This document shows positions 1 to 11,339 of a stretch of 64,000 nt of DNA, piece by piece. Each line of letters opens with the position of its first letter. Position 1 is the first letter of the stretch. The DNA lies in NCBI GenBank assembly GCA_034190875.2, contig JAXDRA010001021.1, forward strand, positions 1 through 64,000, read 5' to 3'. Position numbers and translations under genes: made by a program. Source of the DNA: Urechis unicinctus (taxonomy: Eukaryota; Annelida; Polychaeta; Xenopneusta; Urechidae). The notes under the pieces are model-generated. The model was not told the origin of the DNA, did no database searches, and saw only the letters and a program-made list of their open reading frames with translations.

Positions 1-1721
1 CGCTCTATATATAGATCACTACATTGACATCTCAGTCAGCTGTATATGAAGTTCGCAACGCTGACATCATTTTTCGCTGTATATAGAGTTCGCTACACTA
101 ACATCATCGTCCGCTGCATATAGATTTCGCTACACTGACATCATCGTCTGCTGAATATAGAGTTCGCTACATTGACATCTCAGTCAGCTGTATATGAAGT
201 TCGCTACGCCGACATCATCGTCCCCTGTATATAGTGATCACTATATTGACATCTCAGTCAGCTGTATATGATGTTCGCTACGCTGACATCATCGTCCGCT
301 GTATGTAGAGTTTACATTGACATCTCAGTCAGCTGTATAGAGAGTTCGCTAATCTGACATCATCGTCCGCTGTATATAGAGTTCACTTCATTGACATTTC
401 AGTCATTTGTATATAGGGTTCGCTACACTGACATCATCGTCCGCTGTATGTAGGGTTCACCACACTGACATCATCATGCGCTGTATATAGAGTTCACTAC
501 GCAGCATCTCAGTCAGCTGTATATAGAGTACACTACGTTGACATCATCGTCCGCTGTATATTGAGTTCGCTACACTAACATCATCGTCCGCAGTACATAG
601 AGTTCGCTACATTGACATCTCAGTCAGCTGTATATGAAGTTCGCCACGCTGACATCATCTTCCGCTGTATATAGAGTTTACATTGACATCTCAGTCAGCT
701 GTATAGAGAGTTCGCTACACTAACATCATCGTTCGCAGTTTATAGAGTGCGCTACACAGACATCATAATCATATTTGTAAAGCCTGCTCAACACTGACAT
801 AAAAGTCTGTTTGTATGAAGAATTAGGTACAATGACATCATAGTCAACTGTGTAAAAACTGCGCTACGCAGACCTCATAGTCAGTTGTTTGTAGATTTCG
901 CTACGCTGATGTCAGTTGTATGTAGATTTCGCTACACTGACATTATAGCCGTCTATGCAAAAACTACTTTTCACTGACATGCTATTCAGCTGTATATAGA
1001 GTTCGCTACACTGACATCATCGTGCGCTGTATTTAGAGTTCACTACATTGACATCTCAGTCAGCTGTATATGAAGTTAGCTACGCTGACATCATCGTGCG
1101 CTGTATATAGAGTTTACTACACTGACAACATCGTGCGCTATATATAGAGTTCACTACATAGACATCTCAGTCAGCTGTATACAAAGTTCGCTACACTAAC
1201 ATCATCGTCCGCTGTTGATCGAGTTCCCTACACTGACATCATCGTCCGCTGTATATAGAGTACCCTACGTTGATATTTCAGTCAGCTGTATGTATAGTTC
1301 GCTACACTGACATCATCGTCCGCTTTATGTAGAGTTCACCACACTGATCATCGTGTGCTGTATATAGAGTTCGCTACGCAGACATCTCGGTCAGCTGTAT
1401 AATGAGTACATACGTTGACATCGTCCGCTGTATATAGAGTTCGCTACACTGACATTATCGTGCGCTGTATAAAATGTTCACTACACTTACATCATCGTGC
1501 GCTGTATTTAGAGTTCACTACATTGACATCTCAGTCAGCTGTATATGAAGTTAGCTACACTGACATCATCGTGCGCTGTATATAGAGTTTACTACACTGA
1601 CAACATCGTGCGCTGTATTTAGAGTTCACTACATGGACATCTCAGTCAGCTGTGTTTGAAGTTCGCTATGCTAACATCATCGTCCGCTCTATATAGAGTT
1701 CGCTACACTGACATCATCGTC
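1..1721 (+). repeat. HOR-I copy 1 (about 1.7 kb)
   Basis: This copy begins inside a monomer with CGCTCTATATATAGATCAC, and the same start recurs at 1722 and 3936. It contains the diverged island at 761-990. Compared with copies 2 and 3 it lacks the block carrying ACACCGACATCAGCG and the monomer with GTACGCATCGCTTCGATC. It has a 6-bp deletion within its island (reads GATGTCAGTTG). Confidence 0.85.
761..990 (+). repeat. Diverged monomer island, HOR-I copy 1
   Basis: This is a run of about six strongly diverged monomers. They include GTAAAGCCTGCTCAACAC, AAAAGTCTG, GTGTAAAAACTGCGC, GTTTGTAGATTTCGC and CTACTTTTCACTGACATGC. The TGACAT core is still visible in most, so they derive from the same satellite. 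This copy is 5 bp shorter than the other two, from a 6-bp deletion near 910 and a 1-bp gain near 812. Confidence 0.85.
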
Positions 1722-3935
1722 CGCTCTATATATAGATCACTACATTGACATCTCAGTCAGCTGTATATGAAGTTCGCAACGCTGACATCATTTTCCGCTG
1801 TATATAGAGTTCGCTACACTAACATCATCGTCCGCAGTACATTGAGTTCGCTACATTGACATCTCTGTCAGCTGTATATGAAGTTCGCTACGCCGACATC
1901 ATCGTCCCCTGTATATAGTGATCACTATATTGACATCTCAGTCAGCTGTATATGAAGTTCGCTACGCTGACATCATCGTCCGCTGTATGTAGAGTTTACA
2001 TTGACATCTCAGTCAGCTGTATAGAGAGTTCGCTAATCTGACATCATCGTCCGCTGTATATAGAGTTCACTACATTGACATTTCAGTCATTTGTATATAG
2101 GGTTCGCTACACTGACATCATCGTCCGCTGTATGTAGGGTTCACCACACTGACATCATCATGCGCTGTATATAGAGTTCACTACGCAGCATCTCAGTCAG
2201 CTGTATATAGAGTACACTACGTTGACATCATCGTCCGCTGTATATTGAGTTCGCTACACTAACATCATCGTCCGCAGTACATAGAGTTCGCTACATTGAC
2301 ATCTCAGTCAGCTGTATATGAAGTTCGCCACGCTGACATCATCTTCCGCTGTATATAGAGTTTACATTGACATCTCAGTCAGCTGTATAGAGAGTTCGCT
2401 ACACTAACATCATCGTTCGCAGTTTATAGAGTGCGCTACACAGACATCATAATCATATTTGTAAAGCCTGCTCAACACTGACATAAAAGTCTGCTGTATG
2501 AAGAATTAGGTACAATGACATCATAGTCAACTGTGTAAAAACTGCGCTACGCAGACCTCATAGTCAGTTGTTTGTAGATTTCGCTACGCTGATGTCATAG
2601 TCAGTTGTATGTAGATTTCGCTACACTGACATTGTAGCCGTCTATGTAAAAACTACTTTTCACTGACATGCTATTCAGCTGTATATAGAGTTCGCTACAC
2701 TGACATCATCGTGCGCTGTTGATCGAGTTCATTACACTTACATCATCGTGCGCTGTATTTAGAGTTCACTACATTGACATCTCAGTCAGCTGTATATGAA
2801 GTTAGCTACGCTGACATCATAGTGCGCTGTATATAGAGTTCACTACATTGACATCTCAGTCAGCTGTATACAAAGTTCGCTACACTAACATCATCGTCCG
2901 CTGTTGATCGAGTTCCCTACACTGACATCATCGTCCGCTGTATATAGAGTACCCTACGTTGATATTTCAGTCAGCTGTATGTATAGTTCGCTACACTGAC
3001 ATCAATGTGTGCTGTATATAGAGTTTACTTCGCAGACATCTCGGTCAGCTGTATAATGAGTACACTACGTTGACATCATCGTCCGCTGTATATAGAGTTC
3101 GCTACACTGACATTATCGTGAGCTGTATAAAATGTTCACTACACCGACATCAGCGTCCGCTGTATATAGAGTTTTCTACATTGACATCTCAGTCAGCTGT
3201 AAACAAAGTTTGATACACTAACATCATCGTCCGCTGCATATAGATTTCGCTACACTGACATCATCGTCTGGTGAATATTGAGTTCGCTACATTGACATCT
3301 CAGTCAGCTGTATATGAAGTTCGCTACGCCGACATCATCGTCCCCCTGTATAATGAGATCACTATGTTGATATCTCAGTCAGCTGTATATGAAGTTCTCT
3401 ACGCTGACAACATAGTCAGCTGTACAGAGATTTTACTACACTGACATCTCAGTGAGCTATATAAAGAGTACGCATCGCTTCGATCATAGTCCGCGGTTTA
3501 TAGATTTCGCTAAACTGACATAATCGTCCGCTGTATATAGATTTCGCTACACTGACATCATCGTCTGCTGAATATAGAGTTCACTACATTGACATCTCAG
3601 TCAGCTGTATATAGAGTTCGCTACGCTGATATCATATTCCGCTGTATTTAGAGTTCACTACATGGACGTCTCAGTCAGCTGTGTTTGAAGTTCGCTATGC
3701 TAACATCATCGTCCGCTCTATATAGAGTTCGCCACACTGACATCATCGTGCGCTGTATATAGAGTTCACTACATTGACATCTCAGTCAGCTGTATATAGA
3801 GTTCGCTACGCTGATATCATATTCCGCTGTATTTAGAGTTCACTACATGGACATCTCAGTCAGCTGTGTTTGAAGTTCGCAATGCTAACATCATCGTCCG
3901 CTCTATATAGAGTTCGCTACACTGACATCATCGTC
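1722..3935 (+). repeat. HOR-I copy 2 (2214 bp)
   Basis: The distance to the matching start of copy 3 is 2214 bp, both for the start motif and for the diverged island (2445 to 4659). Near its end it holds a local 185-bp duplication (5 x 37): the monomer starting CATGGAC and its neighbours occur at 3661 and again at 3846. It also has about 185 bp (around 2700-2885) that copy 3 lacks. Confidence 0.85.
2445..2679 (+). repeat. Diverged monomer island, HOR-I copy 2
   Basis: This is the same diverged run as at 761-990, and it keeps GATGTCATAGTCAG intact. It lies 1684 bp downstream of the first island, so the three islands are duplicates of one event. Confidence 0.85.
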
Positions 3936-4658
3936 CGCTCTATATATAGATCACTACATTGACATCTCAGTCAGCTGTATAGGAAGTTCGCAACGCTGAC
4001 ATCATTTTCCGCTGTATATAGAGTTCGCTACACTAACATCATCGTCCGCAGTACATAGAGTTCGCTACATTGACATCTCAGTCAGCTGTATATGAAGTTC
4101 GCTACGCCGACATCATCGTCCCCTGTATATAGTGATCACTATATTGACATCTCAGTCAGCTGTATATGAAGTTCGCTACGCTGACATCCTCGTCCGCTGT
4201 ATGTAGAGTTTACATTGACATCTCAGTCAGCTGTATAGAGAGTTCGCTAATCTGACATCATCGTCCGCTGTATATAGAGTTCACTACATTGACATTTCAG
4301 TCATTTGTATATAGGGTTCGCTACACTGACATCTTCGTCCGCTGTATGTAGGGTTCACCACACTGACATCATCATGCGCTGTATTTAGAGTTCACTACGC
4401 AGCATCTCAGTCAGCTGTATATAGAGTACACTACGTTGACATCATCGTCCGCTGTATATTGAGTTCGCTACACTAACATCATCGTCCGCAGTACATAGAG
4501 TACGCTACATTGACATCTCAGTCAGCTGTATATGAAGTTCGCCACGCTGACATCATCTTCCGCTGTATATAGAGTTTACATTGACATCTCAGTCAGCTGT
4601 ATAGAGAGTTCGCTACACTAACATCATCGTTCGCAGTTTATAGAGTGCGCTACACAGA

Positions 4659-4893
4659 CATCATAATCATATTTGTAAAGCCTGCTCAACACTGACATAA
4701 AAGTCTGCTGTATGAAGAATTAGGTACAATGACATCATAGTCAACTGTGTAAAAACTGCGCTACGCAGACCTCATAGTCAGTTGTTTGTAGATTTCGCTA
4801 CGCTGATGTCATAGTCAGTTGTATGTAGATTTCGCTAAACTGACATTATAGCCGTCTATGCAAAAACTACTTTTCACTAACATGCTATTCAGC
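4659..4893 (+). repeat. Diverged monomer island, HOR-I copy 3
   Basis: This is the third copy of the diverged run, 2214 bp after the second, with substitutions such as TTTCACTAACATGC in place of TTTCACTGACATGC. No further copy was seen in the window. Confidence 0.85.
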
Positions 4894-5493
4894 TGTATAT
4901 AGAGTTCGCTACACTGACATCATCGAGCGCTGTTGATCGAGTTCCCTACACTGACATCATCGTCCGCTGTATATAGAGTACCCTACGTTGATATTTCAGT
5001 CAGCTGTATGTATAGTTCGCTACACTGACATCAATGTGTGCTGTATATAGAGTTTACTTTGCAGACATCTCGGTCAGCTGTATAATGAGTACACTACGTT
5101 GACATCATCGTCCGCTGTATATAGTTCGCTACACTGACATTATCGTGAGCTGTATAAAATGTTCACTACACCGACATCAGCGTCCGCTGTATATAGAGTT
5201 CACTACATTGACATCTCAGTCAGCTGTAAACAAAGTTTGATACACTACCATCATCGTCCGCTGCATATAGATTTCGCTACACTGACATCATCGTCTGGTG
5301 AATATTGAGTTCGCTAGATTGACATCTCAGTCAGCTGTATATGAAGTTCGCTACGCCGACATCATCGTCCCCTGTATAATGAGATCACTATGTTGATATC
5401 TCAGTCAGCTGTATATGAAGTTCTCTACGCTGACAACATAGTCAGCTGTACAGAGATTTTACTACACTGACATCTCAGTGAGCTATATAAAGA

Positions 5494-5530
5494 GTACGCA
5501 TCGCTTCGATCATAGTCCGCGGTTTATAGA
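5494..5530 (+). repeat. Highly diverged monomer with GTACGCATCGC and CCGCGG
   Basis: This monomer reads GTACGCATCGCTTCGATC then ATAGTCCGCGG. It is found only here and at 3468, 2026 bp upstream, in HOR-I copies 2 and 3. Its middle part shows almost no match to type A or B. It marks the right part of HOR-I close to the boundary with HOR-II. Confidence 0.8.
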
Positions 5531-5646
5531 TTTCGCTAAACTGAAATAATCGTCCGCTGTATATAGATTTCGCTACACTGACATCATCGTCTGCTGAATA
5601 TAGAGTTCACTACATTGACATCTCAGTCAGCTGTATATAGAGTTCA

Positions 5647-5794
5647 TTACATTGACATCTCAGTCAGCTGTATATGAAGTTCGCTACGCTGACGTCATCG
5701 TCCGCTGTATGTAGAGTTTACATTGACATCTCAGTCAGCTGTATAGAGAGTTCGCTAATCTGACATCATCGTCCGCTGTATATAGAGTTCACTA
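5647..5794 (+). repeat. Junction between HOR-I and HOR-II, partial HOR-II monomers
   Basis: Immediately right of the HOR-I break the monomers (with TGACGTCA, GTATGTAGAGTTTAC and GTATAGAGAG in order) match those at about 6681-6835. They are therefore a partial HOR-II unit. No target-site duplication or unique sequence is visible at the switch. Confidence 0.7.
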
Positions 5795-8039
5795 CATTGA
5801 CATCATCGTGCGCTTTATATAATGTTCACTACAATGAAATCATCGTCCGCTTTATATAGAGTTCACTACATTGACATCTCAGTCAGCGGTATATAAAGTT
5901 CGATACACTAAAATTATCTTCCCGCTGTTTATAGAGTTCGCTACACTGACATCATCGTCCACTGTATATAGAGATCACTACATTGACATCTCAGTCAGCT
6001 GTATATGGAGTTCGCTACGCTGACATCATCGTCCGCTGTAAATAGAGTTCGCTACACTAACATCATCGTCCGTTGTATATACAGTTCACTACTTTGACAT
6101 CTCAGTCAGCTGTATATGAAGTTCGCAACGCTGACATCATTGTCCGCTGTATATAGAGTTTACATTGACATTTCAGTCAGCTGTATATAGAGTACACTAC
6201 GTTGACATCATCGTCTGCTGTATGCAGAGTTCACTTTATTCACATAATTGTCAGCCGTATATTGACTACGCTACACTGACATTATAGTCAGCTGTATATA
6301 AAGTTCGCTGAATTGACATCATTGTCAGCTTTATATAGAGTTCGCTACACTAATATCATCGTCCGCTGTTGATCGAGTTCCCTACACTGACATCATCGTC
6401 CGCTGTATATAGAGTACCCTAAGTTGATATTTCAGTCAGCTGTATATATAGTTCGCTACACTGACATCATCGTCCGCTTTAGGTAGAATTCACCACACTG
6501 ACATCATCGTGTGCTGTATATAGAGTTCACTACGCAGACATCTCAGTCAGCTGTATATAGATTACACTAGGTTGATATCATCGTCCGCTGTATATAGAGT
6601 TCGCTACACTGACATCATCGTGCGCTGTATAAAATGTTCTCTACACTGACATCATCGTCCGCTGTATATAAAGTTCACTACATTGACATCTCAGTCAGCT
6701 GTATATGAAGTTCGCTACGCTGACGTCATCGTCCGCTGTATGTAGAGTTTACATTGACATCTCAGTCAGCTGTATAGAGAGTTCGCTAATCTGACATCAT
6801 CGTCCGCTGTATATAGAGTTCACTACATTGACATTTCAGTCAGCTGTATATAGAGTTCGCTACACTAACATCATCGTCCGCTGTATATAGAGTTTACATT
6901 GACATCTCAGTCAGCTGTATATAGAGTTCGCTACGCTGATATCATCGTCCGCTGTATATAGAGTTCGCTACATTGACATTTCAGTAAGCTGTATATGAAG
7001 TTCGTTACGCTGACATCGTAGTCGGCTGTACATAGAGTTCGCTACACTGACATCATCGTCCGCTGTATATAGAGTACACAACGTTGACATTTCAGAAAGC
7101 TGTATATAAAGTTTGCTACACTGACATCATCGTCCGCTGTATATAGAGTTCGCTACACTAACATCATCGTCCGCTGTATATAGAGTTCGCTACATTGACA
7201 TCTCAGTAAGCTATATATAGAATTCGCTACACTAACATCATCGTCTGCTGTATGTAGAGTTCGCTATACTGACATCATCGTCCGCTGAATATAGAGTTCG
7301 CTATATTGACATCTCAGTCCGCTGTATATAAAGTTCGCTACGCTGACATCATTGTCCTCTTTATATAGAGTTTTCTACATTAACATCTAAGTCGGCTGTA
7401 TATGAAGTTCGCTAGGCTGACATCATAGTCGGCTGTACAAAGAGTTTGCTACACTAACATCATCGTCCGCTGTATATAGAGTTCGCTACACAGATATCAT
7501 CGTCCGCTGTATATAGAGTTCGCTACATTGACATTTCAGTAAGCTGTATATAGAGTTCGCTACATTAAGATTATCGTCTGCTGTATGTAGAGTTCGCTAT
7601 ACTGACATCATCGTCCGCTGAATATAGAGTTAGCTAAATTGACATCTCAGTCTGCTGTATATAAAGTTCGCTACGCTGACATCAATTTACGCTGTATATA
7701 GAGTTCTCTACATTAACATCTTAGTCGGCTGTATATTAAGTTCGCTACGCTGACAACATCGCCCGCTGTATATAGAGTTTACATTGACATCTCAGTCAGA
7801 TGTATCGAGAGTTCGCTAATCTGACATCATCTTCCGCTGTATATAGAGTTCACTACATTGACATTTCAGTCAGTTGTATATAGAGTTCGCTACAATGACA
7901 TCATCGTCCGTTGTATGTAGAGTTCACCACGCTGACATCATCATGCGCTGTATATAGAGTTCACTACGCAGCATCTCAGTCAGCTGTATATAGAGTACAA
8001 AACGTTGACATCATCGTCCGCTGTACATGGAGTTCTCTA
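5795..8039 (+). repeat. HOR-II copy 1 (2245 bp)
   Basis: Copies are aligned on the recurring variant ACAATGAAAT (here at 5831, then 8076, 11244, 14347 and, with one A lost, 17481). Landmarks inside are the TTATTCACATAATTG monomer at 6236 and the GTTACGCTGACATCGTAG monomer at 7004. This is the shortest copy and lacks both nested duplications seen in later copies. Confidence 0.85.
6721..6728 (+). other. TGACGTCA palindrome within a monomer (recurrent)
   Basis: One substitution (TGACATCA to TGACGTCA) creates the perfect cAMP-response-element palindrome, in monomers reading CGCTACGCTGACGTCATCG. The same is seen at 5690, 13063, 16199, 48100, 49830, 52768 and 61992, among others. It is a fixed HOR variant; any protein binding is unproven. 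Confidence 0.4.
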
Positions 8040-8869
8040 CACTGACATCATCGTGCGCTTTATATAATGTTCACTACAATGAAATCATCGTCCGCTTTAT
8101 ATAGAGTTCACTACATTGACATCTCAGTCAGCGGTATATAAAGTTCGATACACTAAAATTATCTTCCCGCTGTTTATAGAGTTCGCTACACTGACATCAT
8201 CGTCCACTGTATATAGAGATCACTACATTGACATCTCAGTCAGCTGTATATGGAGTTCGCTACGCTGACATCATCGTCCGCTGTAAATAGAGTTCGCTAC
8301 ACTAACATCATCGTCCGTTGTATATACAGTTCACTTCTTTGACATCTCAGTCAGCTGTATATGAAGTTCGCAACGCTGACATCATTGTCCGCTGTATATA
8401 GAGAGTTTACATTGACATTTCAGTCAGCTGTATATAGAGTACACTACGTTGACATCATCGTCTGCTGTATGCAGAGTTCACTTTATTCACATAATTGTCA
8501 GCCGTATATTGACTACGCTACACTGACATTATAGTCAGCTGTATATAAAGTTCGCTGAATTAACATCATTGTCAGCTGTATATAGAGTTCGCTACACTAA
8601 TATCATCGTCCGCTGTTGATCGAGTTCCCTACACTGACATCATCGTCCGCTGTATATAGAGTACCCTACGTTGATATTTCAGTCAGCTGTATATATAGTT
8701 CGCTACACTGACATCATCGTCCGCTTTATGTAGAGTTCACCACACTGACATCATCGTGTGCTGTATATAGAGTTCACTACGCAGACATCTCAGTCAGCTG
8801 TATATAGATTACACTAGGTTGATATCATCGTCCGCTGTATATAGAGTTCGCTACATTGACATCTCAGTC

Positions 8870-10928
8870 AGCTGTATGTAGAGTTTACATTGACATCTCA
8901 GTCAGCTGTATAGAGAGTTCGCTAATCTGACATCATCGTCCGCTGTATATAGAGTTCACTACATTGACATTTCAGTCAGCTGTATATAGAGTTCGCTACA
9001 CTAACATCATCGTCCGCTGTATATAGAGTTTACATTGACATCTCAGTCAGCTGTATATAGAGTTCGCTACGCTGATATCATCGTCCGCTGTATATAGAGT
9101 TCGCTACATTGACATTTCAGTAAGCTGTATATGAAGTTCGTTACGCTGACATCGTAGTCGGCTGTACATAGAGTTCGCTACACTGACATCATCGTCCGCT
9201 GTATATAGAGTACACAACGTTGACATTTCAGAAAGCTGTATATAAAGTTTGCTACACTGACATCATCGTCGCCGCTGTATATAGAGTTCGCTACACTAAC
9301 ATCATCGTCCGCTGTATATAGAGTTCGCTACATTGACATCTCAGTAAGCTATATATAGAATTCGCTACTCTAACATCATCGTCTGCTGTATGTAGAGTTC
9401 GCTATACTGACATCATCGTCCGCTGAATATAGAGTTCGCTATATTGACATCTCAGTCCGCTGTATATAAAGTTCGCTACGCTGACATCATTGTCCTCTGT
9501 ATATAGAGTTCTCTACATTAACATCTAAGTCGGCTGTATATGAAGTTCGCTAGGCTGACATCATAGTCGGCTGTACAAAGAGTTTGCTACACTAACATCA
9601 TCGTCCGCTGTATATAGAGTTCGCTACACAGATATCATCGTCCGCTGTATATAGAGTTCGCTACATTGACATTTCAGTAAGCTGTATATAGAGTTCGCTA
9701 CATTAAGATCATCGTCTGCTGTATGTAGAGTTCGCTATACTGACATCATCGTCCGCTGAATATAGAGTTAGCTAAATTGACATCTCAGTCTGCTGTATAT
9801 AAAGTTCGCTACGCTGACATCAATTTACGCTGTATATAGAGTTCTCTACATTAACATCTCAGTCGGCTGTATATTAAGTTCGCTACGCTGACAACATCGC
9901 CCGCTGTATGTAGAGTTTACATTGACATCTCAGTCAGATGTATCGAGAGTTCGCTAATCTGACATCATCGTCCGCTGTATATAGAGTTCACTACATTGAC
10001 ATTTCAGTCAGCTGTATATAGAGTTCGCTACACTAACATCATCGTCCGCTGTATATAGAGTTTACATTGACATCTCAGTCAGCTGTATATAGAGTTCGCT
10101 ACGCTGATATCATCGTCCGCTGTATATAGAGTTCGCTACATTGACATTTCAGTAAGCTGTATATGAAGTTCGTTACGCTGACATCGTAGTCGGCTGTACA
10201 TAGAGTTCGCTACACTGACATCATCGTCCGCTGTATATAGAGTACACAACGTTGACATTTCAGAAAGCTGTATATAAAGTTTGCTACACTGACATCATCG
10301 TCCGCTGTATATAGAGTTCGCTACACTAACATCATCGTCCGCTGTATATAGAGTTCGCTACATTGACATCTCAGTAAGCTATATATAGAATTCGCTACAC
10401 TAACATCATCGTCTGCTGTATGTAGAGTTCGCTATACTGACATCATCGTCCGCTGAATATAGAGTTCGCTATATTGACATCTCAGTCCGCTGTATATAAA
10501 GTTCGCTACGCTGACATCATTGTCCTCTGTATATAGAGTTCTCTACATTAACATCTAAGTCGGCTGTATATGAAGTTCGCTAGGCTGATATCATAGTCGG
10601 CTGTACAAAGAGTTTGCTACACTAACATCATCGTCCGCTGTATATAGAGTTCGCTACACAGATATCATCGTCCGCTGTATATAGAGTTCGCTACATTGAC
10701 ATTTCAGTAAGCTGTATATAGAGTTCGCTACATTAAGATCATCGTCTGCTGTATGTAGAGTTCGCTATACTGACATCATCGTCCGCTGAATATAGAGTTA
10801 GCTAAATTGACATCTCAGTCTGCTGTATATAAAGTTCGCTACGCTGACATCAATTTACGCTGTATATAGAGTTCTCTACATTAACATCTCAGTCGGCTGT
10901 ATATTAAGTTCGCTACGCTGACAACATC
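8870..10928 (+). repeat. Tandem pair, about 1030 bp per unit, inside HOR-II copy 2
   Basis: The first unit runs from about 8870 to 9897 and the second from about 9898 to 10928. Both carry the same order of variants: GTATAGAGAG or GTATCGAGAG, GTTACGCTGACATCGTAG, ACACAACGTTGACATTTCAG, CTAAGTCGGCTG and CATCAATTTACG. The landmark distance of 1032 bp includes a 2-bp insertion near 9271, leaving 1030 = 26 x 37 + 2 x 34. Confidence 0.82.
10051..10084 (+). repeat. Short 34-bp type B variant
   Basis: This is a B-type monomer in which TTCACTACATT is shortened to TTTACATT, a 3-bp loss. It recurs through the array at fixed places within the higher-order units, usually just before a monomer beginning GTATAGAGAG or TTCGCTAC. 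It is useful as a landmark: the lengths of many duplicated blocks resolve as n x 37 + m x 34, for example 700, 993, 1030 and 1730 bp. Confidence 0.92.
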
Positions 10929-11117
10929 GCCCGCTGTATATAGAGTTTACATTGACATCTCAGTCAGATGTATCGAGAGTTCGCTAATCTGACATCATCT
11001 TCCGCTGTATATAGAGTTCACTACATTGACATTTCAGTCAGTTATATATAGAGTTCGCTACAATGACATCATCGTCCGCTGTATGTAGAGTTCACCACGC
11101 TGACATCATCATGCGCT

Positions 11118-11153
11118 GTATATAGAGTTCACTACGCAGCATCTCAGTCAGCT
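11118..11153 (+). repeat. 36-bp variant monomer with GCAGCATCTC
   Basis: This monomer reads CTACGCAGCATCTCAG where the 37-bp form reads CTACGCAGACATCTCAG. The same 36-bp form recurs at homologous places in HOR-I, HOR-II, HOR-III, HOR-IV and the right-hand blocks. It follows a monomer ending CATCATGCGCT. Confidence 0.9.
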
Positions 11154-11301
11154 GTATATAGAGTACAAAACGTTGACATCATCGTCCGCTGTACATAGAG
11201 TTCGCTACACTGACATCATCGTGCGCTTTATATAATGTTCACTACAATGAAATCATCGTCCGCTTTATATAGAGTTCACTACATTGACATCTCAGTCAGC
11301 G

Positions 11302-11339
11302 GTATATAAAGTTCGATACACTAAAATTATCTTCCCGCT
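11302..11339 (+). repeat. 38-bp variant monomer with TTATCTTCCCGCT
   Basis: This diverged monomer reads GTATATAAAG, TTCGATACAC, TAAAATTATC and ends TTCCCGCT, one base longer than standard. It is preceded by a B monomer ending CAGCG. It recurs in HOR-II, HOR-III, HOR-IV and HOR-V. At about 15139 one copy has lost a C and is 37 bp, which accounts for the 701 against 700 bp spacing of the two nested duplications in HOR-II. Confidence 0.9.

Larger units (their letters stand above)
3936..5646 (+). repeat. HOR-I copy 3, truncated on the right
   Basis: This copy aligns with copy 2 through the diverged island, then loses about 185 bp near 4925 (the landmark offset falls from 2214 to about 2027). It continues through ACACCGACATCAGCG (near 5170) and the GTACGCATCGC monomer (5494). 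Similarity to copy 2 ends near 5646, where the sequence switches to HOR-II material. HOR-I landmarks are not seen again to the right. Confidence 0.82.
8040..11207 (+). repeat. HOR-II copy 2 (3168 bp) with a nested duplication of about 1030 bp
   Basis: Relative to copy 1 it lacks 111 bp (3 monomers, near 8855) and carries an extra tandem block of about 1030 bp. The GTTACGCTGACATCGTAG landmark occurs at 9140 and 10172. Small insertions of 2 bp at about 8401 and 9271 are also present. These changes account for the length difference between the copies. Confidence 0.85.
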
